From assembly GCF_025291715.1 (NCBI RefSeq), contig NZ_JAMBIZ010000006.1, positions 1-64,000 on the forward strand: DNA of 64,000 nucleotides. The letters run 5' to 3'. Below, one piece after another: positions 16,992 to 25,002 of this stretch. Each line of letters starts with the position of its first letter. Position 1 is the first letter of the stretch. The DNA comes from Metasolibacillus sp. (GTDB taxonomy: Bacteria > Bacillota > Bacilli > Bacillales_A > Planococcaceae). The position numbers and the translations under genes are program-made. A model generated the notes under the pieces. It did not search any database. It had not been told where the DNA came from and saw nothing but the letters and a program-made list of their open reading frames with translations.

Positions 16992-17363
16992 ATGGAAGCT
17001 TTTGCAGAGTATTTAGAGAAGATAGACAATGAGCAGCAACGCGAACGAGTGGAAGAGGTGCTAACATGGATAGCAACAACATTTCCGAACTTAGGCACGA
17101 AAATTGCTTGGAATCAGCCGATGTTCACAGATCATGATACATTTATTATCGGCTTTAGTATTGCTAAGCAGCATATGGCAATAAGCCCAGAAAAAGAGGG
17201 AATTGTTCAATTTGCAGAGGCGATTAAAGAAGCTGGCTACACACATACGGATAACTTATGGCGCATTAAGTGGGAGCAGCCTGTAGATTATGCGCTGTTA
17301 GAGAAAATTATTGATTACAATATTGCTGATAAGGCTGATTGCGCTACGTTTTGGCGTAAATAG
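16992..17363 (+). CDS. DUF1801/YdhG-like protein
   Basis: Small soluble protein of 123 aa. It matches the YdhG/DUF1801 family by [36 protein letters not shown] and the closing [18 protein letters not shown]. Some members are annotated as iron chaperones related to frataxin-like folds; direct evidence here is lacking. AAAGGAGAG precedes the ATG and a terminator follows. Confidence 0.83.
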   Translation: MEAFAEYLEKIDNEQQRERVEEVLTWIATTFPNLGTKIAWNQPMFTDHDTFIIGFSIAKQHMAISPEKEGIVQFAEAIKEAGYTHTDNLWRIKWEQPVDYALLEKIIDYNIADKADCATFWRK

Positions 17364-17374
17364 TTAGGAAAGAG

Positions 17375-17404
17375 GGATGGCTGAGGTACGGCCATTCTTT
17401 TTTT
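17375..17404 (+). terminator. Rho-independent terminator
   Basis: GGATGGC (17375-17381) pairs with GCCATTC (17391-17397), followed by seven T. Confidence 0.75.
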
Positions 17405-17420
17405 GTACGGAGGATAAATA

Positions 17421-18257
17421 ATGTATAAAGTGAGAAAAATTCAAGAGTTTATGGATGATACTATCCACCCAGAGCTTTTAGTACAATTAACTGAAGTGAA
17501 ATGGCGACTAGATAGCAAAAAATACAAGGAATTATTTATTGCAACAAAAGATGCAGTAGTAACAGGAATAGCAATGAGCTGGTTCAATGATTTTCACCCA
17601 ATGGCAAAATATATACAATTTTTTGCGTTAGAGCCAATGCCAGCACTACTTGAATCACTATTGCAGTCGCAAAAGAACGTGATGTTTTCATGCTGGGAAG
17701 ATGAACAGAGCAAAATCAAAATGGCGGAGCAAGCTGGCTTTCAGCTTTTTCGTCAAACATATATGGCAACGTTTTCGATTGCTGCGCTACTTGCGAAGCT
17801 AGAAAATATACAGGCTATACCTCAAATAACTGCATTAGCACAAATTTTACAGCATCAACGAGAACCTTTTTTCTCAGCATTAAAAAGAAATTATGAGGAA
17901 ACACATATACATAATCCAGCACAAAATTTCTCATGGCAGGAATGGGAGGAATTTTTGTTTGATGATGAGGTCGATACAGAGTTAAGTGGCGTGTTGGTAG
18001 AGGATGAGCAAATAACAGGATATATTATGCTACATCCTGTAACAGAGACGCATTATGAAATAGGCTGGGTCGGTCAAAGTGGAGAAGTACATATACAAGC
18101 ACTACTTAAGCGACAGTTACTTGAACTGCAAAAGAAGGGAATTAAAACTGTAGAAATTGAAGTGGACACGACCGATTGGCATGCGAGGGCGTTGTTTCGT
18201 TTTATTGATTTACAGCATATTAGAAGCTGGAATTCTTATCTGTTTGAAGGTATTTAG
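17421..18257 (+). CDS. Two-domain GNAT-like acetyltransferase
   Basis: Protein of 278 aa that appears to hold two GNAT-like folds. The first half is degenerate (AEQAGFQLFRQTYMATFSI resembles motif B). The second contains GVLVEDEQITGYIMLHPV and, near the end, EIEVDTTDWHARALFRFIDL. Neither half shows a clean R-G-x-G-x-G/A acetyl-CoA loop, so activity is uncertain. GGAGG lies 10 bp before the ATG; it has its own terminator and is probably monocistronic. Confidence 0.65.
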   Translation: MYKVRKIQEFMDDTIHPELLVQLTEVKWRLDSKKYKELFIATKDAVVTGIAMSWFNDFHPMAKYIQFFALEPMPALLESLLQSQKNVMFSCWEDEQSKIKMAEQAGFQLFRQTYMATFSIAALLAKLENIQAIPQITALAQILQHQREPFFSALKRNYEETHIHNPAQNFSWQEWEEFLFDDEVDTELSGVLVEDEQITGYIMLHPVTETHYEIGWVGQSGEVHIQALLKRQLLELQKKGIKTVEIEVDTTDWHARALFRFIDLQHIRSWNSYLFEGI

Positions 18258-18261
18258 AAAA

Positions 18262-18295
18262 AGATGTCCTCGAAATTTCTGAGGGCATCTTTTTT
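18262..18295. terminator. Bidirectional terminator between convergent genes
   Basis: AGATGTCCTC (18262-18271) pairs with GAGGGCATCT (18281-18290), with A and T runs on the two sides. It serves both flanking genes. Confidence 0.85.
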
Positions 18296-18779
18296 ATTTT
18301 GATTGAATAGGCTTTTCAAGCATAGATAAAGGGATTTCTTTAGCTAGTAATTTTAAATCATACTCAGTTAAAAATAGCAGTAAATTATCTCCAAAATCTT
18401 GGGAGCTATACATTTCATTTCCGAAATGATCAACAATATTGATATGGAAAAAAGGCGTGATTTTCTCAGACATATCATCTGTATTTTCCAATACTTTTCT
18501 TTGAATACTTGGGGTAATAGAGGTAGTTAAAATCATCAAGCCATCTGAATCCATACTTAATGCTTCATAGGATTGAAGAAACAAATTTACCCCGTGACTA
18601 GAATAACCTTTATCGCTATGTCGATTATCTGCCGCCCAATATTTAAGAGAAATTTTATGTCCTTTTTTAAAAAGAAATTCTGTTAAAGTATACCAAGCCT
18701 TCTTGATTTCCTGTTGTCGCTGGATGTACTGATCTTGTTCGATTTGCCTATTACTAGTATCTAAGCGAAAGTTGTACAT
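18294..18779 (-). CDS. Hypothetical protein, 161 aa
   Basis: Unrecognised soluble protein. The N-terminal third is helical and charged (RQIEQDQYIQRQQEIKKAW); the middle has KYWAADNRHSDKGYSSHGVN and two strand-like blocks. There is no signal peptide or membrane span. The ribosome site is weak (GGCGG), so the start is not certain. It runs convergent with the acetyltransferase-like gene. Confidence 0.6.
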   Translation of the reverse strand: MYNFRLDTSNRQIEQDQYIQRQQEIKKAWYTLTEFLFKKGHKISLKYWAADNRHSDKGYSSHGVNLFLQSYEALSMDSDGLMILTTSITPSIQRKVLENTDDMSEKITPFFHINIVDHFGNEMYSSQDFGDNLLLFLTEYDLKLLAKEIPLSMLEKPIQSK

Positions 18780-18868
18780 TATTGTTTACCGCCATTAAAA
18801 AAGAAAGTACTTCATTCATCTGAATAAAGTATAACAAAATGGAGACGCTAGTAGTGGAGGTGAGCCAT

Positions 18869-19000
18869 ATGGAAAAGAAGCCAAATCCACAAAATGAGGA
18901 GTTTGCGCAAGATTTGAGTCCAGATGATTTAGATACGCGCAACGATAAAGAAATGACAGAAGAGCAAAAAAATAATACCCCTCAAAATCCGCCTCGCTAA
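18869..19000 (+). CDS. Small acidic hydrophilic protein, 43 aa
   Basis: Short gene starting MEKKPNPQNEEFAQDL and ending QNNPP-type residues (NNTPQNPPR). GGAGGTGA (18856-18863) lies 5 bp before the ATG and a perfect 14-bp terminator stem follows the stop by 8 bp, so it is a complete unit. It is rich in N, Q, E, D and P and probably disordered, like many small Bacillus stationary-phase or spore proteins; that comparison is inference. Confidence 0.6.
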   Translation: MEKKPNPQNEEFAQDLSPDDLDTRNDKEMTEEQKNNTPQNPPR

Positions 19001-19007
19001 AAATATA

Positions 19008-19039
19008 AGTAGCTATCTGAACGCCTTCAGATAGCTACT
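19008..19039. terminator. Hairpin terminator between convergent genes
   Basis: Perfect 14-bp stem AGTAGCTATCTGAA (19008-19021) with its complement at 19026-19039, loop CGCC. On the minus strand it runs into a T-rich tail, so it best serves the YitT gene. Confidence 0.8.
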
Positions 19040-19048
19040 TTGAATTGA

Positions 19049-19885
19049 TTAAGATTTCGATAACTCAATAAAGCCTTCTCCAAATACATCACGCACATCA
19101 TGAATTGCGATAAAGGCACTTGGGTCAACTTTTTTGACGATATTTTTGAGTTTAATAACCTCTTGTCGGCTAATAATAATATAAAGAACTTCCTTTTGTT
19201 CCTTCGTATAATAACCATGACCTGCCAGAACAGTTACACCGCGATTCATTTTAGTGCTCACTTGGTCTGCAATTTCATTTGGCTTTTTCGAAATGATTGT
19301 GACAGCCTTTTGTGTATTAATCCCTTCAATAACAAACTCCATTACTTTCGTTCCGATATAGAGCATCATAATTGTTAGCATCAATGCTTCTGCACCAATA
19401 ATGAAGTAGGAAGAAAAGACAACGATTAAATCAAAAAATAGTAGACCATAGCTCATGTTCCAGCCAAGGAATTTGTTTGTCATACGTGCTAAAATCGTTG
19501 TACCTGCTGTTGTACCGCCAACTCGGATAATCAAACCGATACCAATACCTACAAAAACGCCACCAAAAATAGCATTAATAATGATTTCATCTGACTGCAC
19601 AGACCAAGTTTCTGTTAAATGTAAGAACAAGGAGATGAATATCGTTGCAATGATTGTGTAAATAGTCGTTCGTTTACTCAGGAAACGGTACCCTAAAATA
19701 ATGAGTATCCCGTTAATAATAAAGCTAACAATACTAGGTGACCAGCCTAATGTATAGTAAAGAATAATTGTGACCCCTGTGACTCCACCTTCACCCAAAT
19801 CGTTTGGGATAACGAATAAGTTAATTGCGAGTGCAAAAAGGAATGCACCAAATAACATAATTAAAATATCTCTTGCAAATTTCAT
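19049..19885 (-). CDS. YitT family membrane protein (DUF161/DUF2179)
   Basis: Membrane protein of 278 aa with five to six N-terminal spans (residues 1-200) and a cytoplasmic C-terminal DUF2179 domain containing KAVTIISKKPNEIADQV and YIIISRQEVIKLKNIV. Typical family motifs are NDLGEGGVTGVTIILYY and GGVFVGIGIGLIIRVGGTTAG. The start at 19885 has GGTGGTG upstream; an in-frame start 9 codons earlier (19912) has no ribosome site. Function of the family is unknown; transport or osmotic roles have been suggested. Confidence 0.9.
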   Translation of the reverse strand: MKFARDILIMLFGAFLFALAINLFVIPNDLGEGGVTGVTIILYYTLGWSPSIVSFIINGILIILGYRFLSKRTTIYTIIATIFISLFLHLTETWSVQSDEIIINAIFGGVFVGIGIGLIIRVGGTTAGTTILARMTNKFLGWNMSYGLLFFDLIVVFSSYFIIGAEALMLTIMMLYIGTKVMEFVIEGINTQKAVTIISKKPNEIADQVSTKMNRGVTVLAGHGYYTKEQKEVLYIIISRQEVIKLKNIVKKVDPSAFIAIHDVRDVFGEGFIELSKS

Positions 19886-19997
19886 CAATTTTATCACACC
19901 ACCATTTATCATAAGATTTTCTAGTAAATACTATAACAAGTTTGTGCTCTTTTTAATACCCTTGCCATGATAGTTGATGAATTTGAAGTATTGCGAC

Positions 19998-20048
19998 ATT
20001 TTATCTTGGTTCATTGGATGTCCAAACATCACTGAACCAAGATAAAAT
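19998..20048. other. Long perfect inverted repeat (16-bp arms)
   Basis: ATTTTATCTTGGTTCA (19998-20013) and its exact complement (20033-20048) flank a 19-nt loop that itself holds GATG/CATC. It lies downstream of the Dph6-like gene and upstream of yitT on the minus strand. It could be a terminator, but there is no long T tract. Confidence 0.6.
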
Positions 20049-20055
20049 CTGGACG

Positions 20056-20080
20056 CAATTACGTTTAGGTGTAATTGATT
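20056..20080. repeat. Palindromic hairpin element, degenerate copy
   Basis: CAATTAC...GTAATTGATT, a diverged copy of the hairpin at 24932-24967 and 28672-28694, sitting at the stop codon of the Dph6-like gene. Confidence 0.5.
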
Positions 20081-20765
20081 ATTTTAATATTAATGGCAAA
20101 AAGGCATAGTCTCCATCTCGAATAATATCGCCTTGTTGAATGTCAATGGGATGTTTAAAAATAGGTCCATCAATGACTGTTGTATGGAACTCACCGCTCT
20201 CTCCGCAAGGGTCGATTCCACGTTCTTTTAATTCTTGTACATAGTCATATGTTAAAACTTTCCCTAAATCACTCTCTAACATACCAAATTTTAAGTTAAC
20301 TGTTGTAATAAGTGTTTTAAAGCCTAGGCTAATAAAGCGGTCAACCACTTCTGAATGATCCACTTCCCATAAAGGCATACCGAGCTTTAATTCAGCGATA
20401 TTTGCGACTTTCTCATGCCAGCAGCCATGCTCAGGCATATCAAGATCACCCGTTACAAGAGCCTGTGCACCAAGCTCCTTCATTTTCTTTAATGTGTTAA
20501 TAAACGTTGCTTCATAATCCTCCCAGCTTGTTGCAGTTGGATAAAGCGGTAATCCAATTGCATCGGCTTGTGCTTTCACCAAGTCGATTGTCATTCCATG
20601 AGAGCGAGAGCGTGCGCCATCTTCTTCAAGCACGCTAATTAAACCAATCGCTTCTCCAGTTTTCATTGCCTCATATAAGGCGAGTGTGCTGTCTTTACCT
20701 CCGCTGTATGAGGCAACGAATTTTTGACCTTCTGCGCCAGTTTTCCATTGTTTTGCGGTTGTCAT
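20079..20765 (-). CDS. Dph6-related ATP pyrophosphatase
   Basis: Adenine-nucleotide alpha-hydrolase family protein of 228 aa related to diphthine-ammonia ligase (Dph6). The PP-loop SGGKDSTLALYEA lies near residues 20-32. Further conserved blocks are GDLDMPEHGCWHEKVA, LWEVDHSEVVDRFISLGFKTLI and the C-terminal GIDPCGESGEFHTTVIDGP, which is diagnostic. Bacteria lack diphthamide, so the real substrate is unknown; an amide-forming or tRNA/cofactor role is possible. AAAGGAGC lies 7 bp before the ATG. Confidence 0.87.
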   Translation of the reverse strand: MTTAKQWKTGAEGQKFVASYSGGKDSTLALYEAMKTGEAIGLISVLEEDGARSRSHGMTIDLVKAQADAIGLPLYPTATSWEDYEATFINTLKKMKELGAQALVTGDLDMPEHGCWHEKVANIAELKLGMPLWEVDHSEVVDRFISLGFKTLITTVNLKFGMLESDLGKVLTYDYVQELKERGIDPCGESGEFHTTVIDGPIFKHPIDIQQGDIIRDGDYAFLPLILK

Positions 20766-20832
20766 ATTTATTGCTCCTTTAATTTCATCATGAGGCTATT
20801 TTAGCATGGTGACAACTTTCTTTAAATATAAT

Positions 20833-20892
20833 TTGACAAATTGTATACATATGTATACAATTTAAAATATTATAACGTATACAAATGTATAC
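20833..20892 (+). promoter_or_regulatory. Promoter with perfect 26-bp palindromic operator and second half-strength copy
   Basis: TTGACA (20833-20838), 17-bp spacer, TACAAT (20856-20861). The spacer and -10 lie inside a perfect palindrome at 20838-20863 built on TTGTATACAT and its complement. A second GTATAC-AAAT-GTATAC copy (20877-20892) is just before the ribosome site. The arrangement implies tight repression by a dimeric regulator, perhaps PadR, MarR or GntR type. Confidence 0.8.
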
Positions 20893-20908
20893 AAAAGGAG
20901 CGATAAAT

Positions 20909-21250
20909 ATGAGACATGAACATTTTCATAGAGGAGAATTTCAACGAGGTGGTAGAGGAGGCATGCATCGAGGGGAGCATCGACGTGGTGCAAGAGAGGA
21001 GATGTCACGTGGTCCTAAAACATTTCGACGAGGGCGAGCTGTGACATTTTTAGAGCAGCTGACAATTAAACGCACGACGATCGCACAGCAATTAGAGCAA
21101 CCAGAATTTCAATCGATTCAGCAAATATTAATTGGCGAGCTAAAAGCACTTGATATGGTCATTAACGAATTTACACAGCTATTTGAAATACATGCTGATG
21201 AAATTCAGGGGGATGAAGCTAAGGAGCAGCAAAATGATAAAGCAAATTAA
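20909..21250 (+). CDS. Arg/Gly-rich small protein, 113 aa, unknown function
   Basis: The N-terminal 35 residues are a basic RG/RGG-like tract with histidines (HRGEFQRGGRGGMHRGEHRR), suggesting nucleic-acid or metal binding. The rest is helical: FRRGRAVTFLEQLTIKRTTI and IQQILIGELKALDMVINEF. I do not recognise a named family. AAAAGGAG is 8 bp before the ATG at 20909; an upstream ATG at 20885 lies inside the operator. It is followed by an overlapping methyltransferase gene, so the two form one operator-controlled operon. Confidence 0.75.
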   Translation: MRHEHFHRGEFQRGGRGGMHRGEHRRGAREEMSRGPKTFRRGRAVTFLEQLTIKRTTIAQQLEQPEFQSIQQILIGELKALDMVINEFTQLFEIHADEIQGDEAKEQQNDKAN

Positions 21251-21872
21251 TCAATACATTGATGCCACCTTTTCAACAGAGGACGCACTTTTAGCAGACG
21301 TTGCAGCAGCTATCGAAGAAAACGGCATGCCTGCTATTTCGGTATCACCATCATCAGGTAAATTGCTAACATTGCTTGTTTCAATAACTGGTGCAAAAAG
21401 GGTACTTGAAATTGGAGCGCTTGGTGGCTATAGCGGTATTTGTATTGCGAGGGGCTTCAAGGAGAGCGGAACATTAACCTCCTTAGAACTAGAGGAGCAT
21501 TATGCCGAGCTAGCTCATAAACATTTGATAAAGGCAGGCTTCGAGAAGCAAGTGACCTATCATACAGGTGCAGCATTACAAAGTCTTGAAAAGCTTGCGC
21601 TAAATAATGAGAAGTTCGATTTTTTCTTTATTGATGCTGATAAAGAAAATTATGAGCATTACTTACAATATTGCATTCAATTAGCAGAGCCAGGTGCGTT
21701 AATTGTTACGGATAATGTGCTAGCTGGGGGGAGTGTAGCGAGTGCTGAGGCAAAGCAAAAGCGCTACACAGAAGTAATGAAAAGGTTTAATAAAAAAGTA
21801 GCGCAGCATCCACGACTAGAATCGGTGCTCGTTCCACTCGGTGATGGAATGACATTATCAAGAGTAAAATAA
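21234..21872 (+). CDS. SAM-dependent O-methyltransferase (family 3, YrrM-like)
   Basis: Methyltransferase of 212 aa in the catechol/caffeoyl-CoA O-methyltransferase family. It has VLEIGALGGYSGICIARG (SAM-binding motif I), SLELEEHYAELA, FDFFFIDADKENYEHYL with the metal-binding aspartate, and VTDNVLAGG. The ATG at 21234 has AAGGAG 7 bp upstream and overlaps the RG-rich gene by 17 bp, implying coupling. It likely methylates a catechol-like phenol; inducibility by such a compound through the upstream operator is inferred. Confidence 0.88.
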   Translation: MIKQINQYIDATFSTEDALLADVAAAIEENGMPAISVSPSSGKLLTLLVSITGAKRVLEIGALGGYSGICIARGFKESGTLTSLELEEHYAELAHKHLIKAGFEKQVTYHTGAALQSLEKLALNNEKFDFFFIDADKENYEHYLQYCIQLAEPGALIVTDNVLAGGSVASAEAKQKRYTEVMKRFNKKVAQHPRLESVLVPLGDGMTLSRVK

Positions 21873-21881
21873 GATAGTAAA

Positions 21882-21912
21882 AGGCTTTCGGAAGACATGT
21901 TTCCGAAAGCCT
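21882..21912 (+). terminator. Terminator hairpin after the methyltransferase
   Basis: 12-bp stem AGGCTTTCGGAA (21882-21893) and complement (21901-21912), followed by AAATTATTTTT. Confidence 0.75.
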
Positions 21913-21993
21913 AAATTATTTTTGGTGATATTTTCGATATGAGTGCTTTGAGGATGTTGTGAGCACATTTGTATTTGAAAATAAAGCCTACAA

Positions 21994-23367
21994 TTACTTC
22001 AGCATTGCTTGCAATGTGCGTTTTTGCCAGCCTAATTTAAAGTAAGCATATTGCATAATGAAGTGAACACAGAAGGTTACCGGATATGCCATCCACACGC
22101 CATTTAGCTTAAAGGTAGTGTAATTAGATAAAATGAAGGCGGTTGGTACTTGCACAAGCCAAATTGTTAACACAAGGAAAACTGTTGGCCAAAGTACGAC
22201 ACCTGTTGCACGCATTGTTGCTGAAACGGTTTGTGTATGTCCGAATATTAAATAGCTCCAAAACGTAATCATTAAATAATTTCTTGCGATATCAACTGTA
22301 TCGGTTGAAGTAATAAAGAGCGATAAAATTGGCTCTGCAAATATATATGTGACTAAAATGACAGCTCCACCTAATAAATAGTTTACTTTCACACCCATAC
22401 TACGGATTTTTTTAATCATTTCCGTTGAGTTTGCGCCTAATGCTTGCGCAACGAATACAGATGTCGCAATGGAAATACTCATTGCAGGTACTTGTGCATA
22501 GCTTGCTACTTGGTTTACAACACCGTAAGCTGCTGTTGCACTTGAGCCATAAACATTAACGAAGCCAATAACGGCAATTTCAGCGACAGATATTGCCACC
22601 ATGCTAATACTTGCTGGGATAGCTAGCTTGAATAAGGAAATTAAAATATCCTTTTTCAGTTTAAAATGCTGTAAAACAGATTTGTCTAAACGTAAAATAT
22701 GGTTTGTTTTGTGCAAATAGGCAAGTAGTAAAATCATCGTGACTAAATTCGATAATACTGCAGCATACGCGGCACCGTTTAAGCCAAATGCAGGTAGCCC
22801 AAACCAGCCAAAAATAAGCGGTGGTAAAAAGGCGATATTTAATGCAACGCTTGTTACTAAAAAGATAAAGGGCGTTTTTGAATCGCCAACACCACGAATA
22901 AATGTCGTATATGTCATGTACCAAAACATAATTGGTAGTGTGAAAAATAAAATCTTCGCATAGCTGACACTCATATCTAAAATATTAGCAGGTGTTTTCA
23001 TAAAACGTAATATCCATTCGATTCCGAAGGCGCCAAATATAGCTACTGCAAGTGATAAAATTGTAGTAAAGGCTAAAGTAACACCAACGACTTCCTTCAT
23101 TTTCTCATGATTGCCAGCACCGTATGTTTGCCCAACTAAAATCGAGCTACCAGAACCAATACCGATGGCAAATGCCATTAAAAAGAAGAAAAATGGAAAG
23201 AATGCTGCAATGGCTGCGAGTGCATCATCGCCTAAATTGCGCCCAACAATAAGCATTGCTGCTACTTGCCCTAATGATTGCAGCACATTTGCTAGCATGA
23301 CAGGAATTAAAAATTTAAAAAATGCTTTTCTTAGCTGTTGATCATCTTGTAGTAAATGTCCGTTCAT
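21994..23367 (-). CDS. MATE family multidrug/sodium antiporter
   Basis: Efflux protein of 457 aa with about 12 membrane helices and the two-fold MATE repeat. Characteristic features are LIVGRNLGDDALAAIAAFFP near the N terminus, GSGSSILVGQTYGAGNHEKM after helix 2 and the matching FVAQALGANSTEM in the second half. GAGGAAAC lies before the ATG. The upstream gene on the same strand ends 19 bp away, so they are co-transcribed. Substrates are likely cationic or aromatic toxins. Confidence 0.92.
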   Translation of the reverse strand: MNGHLLQDDQQLRKAFFKFLIPVMLANVLQSLGQVAAMLIVGRNLGDDALAAIAAFFPFFFFLMAFAIGIGSGSSILVGQTYGAGNHEKMKEVVGVTLAFTTILSLAVAIFGAFGIEWILRFMKTPANILDMSVSYAKILFFTLPIMFWYMTYTTFIRGVGDSKTPFIFLVTSVALNIAFLPPLIFGWFGLPAFGLNGAAYAAVLSNLVTMILLLAYLHKTNHILRLDKSVLQHFKLKKDILISLFKLAIPASISMVAISVAEIAVIGFVNVYGSSATAAYGVVNQVASYAQVPAMSISIATSVFVAQALGANSTEMIKKIRSMGVKVNYLLGGAVILVTYIFAEPILSLFITSTDTVDIARNYLMITFWSYLIFGHTQTVSATMRATGVVLWPTVFLVLTIWLVQVPTAFILSNYTTFKLNGVWMAYPVTFCVHFIMQYAYFKLGWQKRTLQAMLK

Positions 23368-23386
23368 ATTGTTTCCTCACAGAGTT

Positions 23387-23866
23387 TTAATAACCCATTT
23401 CTTTTAAAATACGTGATAATGTGCGTAGGCGCTCACCAATTAGCTCGCCATCCTCGCTTAATGCTTGATTAAAAAGCTGAATATCTTCATTGATTTGCTC
23501 ATTTTCCGTACATACTTCCACCGTCATCGCATCACCTTGTAGTCCAACGCGTTTAATAACGGGATTCGCTTCATCGTATAAATTTTCGTAACGATAAGCA
23601 TCTTTAAAATGTAGCTGTGCCTCACATACTAAAATAGCTAAATCAAGTACGCGGTGTAGAGGCAATTCCTCAGATTGGCGTGACCATTTGCCCCCTGTAT
23701 GACGCCATACTTTTGCAGAAATATCGACTTTGCCACGATCGTTCCATTGTGCTAAGCCAAGTGATAGCCCCTGTGCATCTGTTTTATAGGCAGTGCGACC
23801 ATCGATATTTGCATAGTTTTCCGCAACAATAACTGGTTTATGCTTTAAATGTGTAGGTATTTTCAT
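23387..23866 (-). CDS. Conserved hypothetical protein (possibly DUF6530)
   Basis: Soluble protein of 159 aa. It opens with KIPTHLKHKPVIVAENYANI and includes SLGLAQWNDRGKVDISAKVW and SRQSEELPLHRVLDLAILV. From memory it resembles proteins annotated DUF6530, but I am not certain. It is the first gene of an operon with the MATE pump and lies behind TTAGTAA-type operators. AAAGGATG precedes the ATG. Confidence 0.65.
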   Translation of the reverse strand: MKIPTHLKHKPVIVAENYANIDGRTAYKTDAQGLSLGLAQWNDRGKVDISAKVWRHTGGKWSRQSEELPLHRVLDLAILVCEAQLHFKDAYRYENLYDEANPVIKRVGLQGDAMTVEVCTENEQINEDIQLFNQALSEDGELIGERLRTLSRILKEMGY

Positions 23867-23886
23867 TGTTAATCATCCTTTCAATT

Positions 23887-23920
23887 TTAGTAATTTACTA
23901 AATTACTATGTTAGTAAATT
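23887..23920 (-). promoter_or_regulatory. Operator with three alternating TTAGTAA half-sites
   Basis: TTAGTAA-T-TTACTAA (23887-23901) is a 15-bp palindrome. A second inverted pair AATTTACTAA (23892-23901) and TTAGTAAATT (23911-23920) shares its middle arm. It is placed at the promoter of the hypothetical/MATE operon. The sequence resembles operators of HxlR/DUF24-type redox regulators such as YodB and CatR. Confidence 0.6.
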
Positions 23921-24038
23921 TATCATTATCCTCTAAAGAAGTCAAACATAAATTGTGTGAGAATTGTATGTGTGCCTGGCACCCAAACAATTTGTTACAA
24001 TTATTTTAAATATATGTGCATAGGAGAAGGAGGACTTT

Positions 24039-24932
24039 ATGAAAAAGGCGTTGCAATACTTCGTTGATAACGAATACGATAAGGCATTTGCAAGGGTTAA
24101 ACAATTAGTTGCAAATGAGCGAACGATTGAGAATTTACATAATTTAGCTTGGTTTTATATGCATGAGGAGGAGAAGCCTATATGTGCAAAGCCTTTAGCG
24201 GAGGAAGTAGTTGTACAGCAGCCAAATCATGTTTTTCCATATGCATTATATGGTCAAATATTGGCGCATTTAGGTGAGTATAAGCTGGCTGAGCAAATGT
24301 TAGAAAAGGCATTACAAATGGAGCGATTGCCTGTTATTTTGCATAATTTAGCATATGTTTATGCGGAAAATCGAAAATGGCAGCAGGCAGCACAATGCCT
24401 TGTAGAAATTGCAGAGCCATCGAGCTATGAAAAGCTATATGAGCTATACTATCGATTACAAGCTGGTGAAGATATTTTACCGTATATTCGGCAATGGTCA
24501 GATGAAGATGACCATTTTATTGGCTGGAGTGAGCTAGCAGAATTATTGATTGAGATGAGTGAGTTTACAATGGCGGTGGACTATTTTGAAAGGGAATGGG
24601 GAGAAGTCATTTTTTCATCCTATGCAATTGAACGATATAGCTATAGCTTGTGGAAGCTAGGGAAGGTAGAGCGAATGGACGCTATCCTAGCTACGGCATT
24701 GCGGCATATAAGAGAAATGATAGTAGAGGTTGAAAATGAATCTGTGGAACCTAATTGGACAGCTGAGGATAAGGCAGAGCGTCTGCAAGAATTACAGGCA
24801 GAATTGCAGCAAATTCAGTGCTTACCAAGGGGTCTACAGCAAGGCTATATCCCACCGCTAGAAATGAACTTTTATGTGCATGGGGGTTGTCTGCTATTTG
24901 GTTGTCCGCAGCACCAACATCCATATTATTAA
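24039..24932 (+). CDS. TPR-repeat protein
   Basis: Cytoplasmic protein of 297 aa with helical repeats across residues 1-215: FAYALYGQILAHLGEYKLAE-type and VILHNLAYVYAENRKWQQAA units fit the tetratricopeptide consensus. The C-terminal tail is unusual, GGCLLFGCPQHQHPYY, with two cysteines and three histidines that could bind a metal. GGAGG lies before the ATG. A palindromic terminator follows. Partner unknown. Confidence 0.75.
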   Translation: MKKALQYFVDNEYDKAFARVKQLVANERTIENLHNLAWFYMHEEEKPICAKPLAEEVVVQQPNHVFPYALYGQILAHLGEYKLAEQMLEKALQMERLPVILHNLAYVYAENRKWQQAAQCLVEIAEPSSYEKLYELYYRLQAGEDILPYIRQWSDEDDHFIGWSELAELLIEMSEFTMAVDYFEREWGEVIFSSYAIERYSYSLWKLGKVERMDAILATALRHIREMIVEVENESVEPNWTAEDKAERLQELQAELQQIQCLPRGLQQGYIPPLEMNFYVHGGCLLFGCPQHQHPYY

Positions 24933-24967
24933 ATAAATCAATTACGCCTCGGCGTAATTGATTTATT
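24932..24967. terminator. Perfect 17-bp palindromic hairpin (bidirectional terminator; repeat family copy)
   Basis: Arms at 24932-24948 and 24951-24967, core ATTACGCC-TC-GGCGTAAT, with AT-rich flanks. It separates the TPR gene (+) from a chemoreceptor (-) and is the best-preserved member of a three-copy hairpin family in the window. Confidence 0.75.
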
Positions 24968-25002
24968 GTTAAAACATTGAAGAAATGGTGATAGTCAAAG
25001 TT

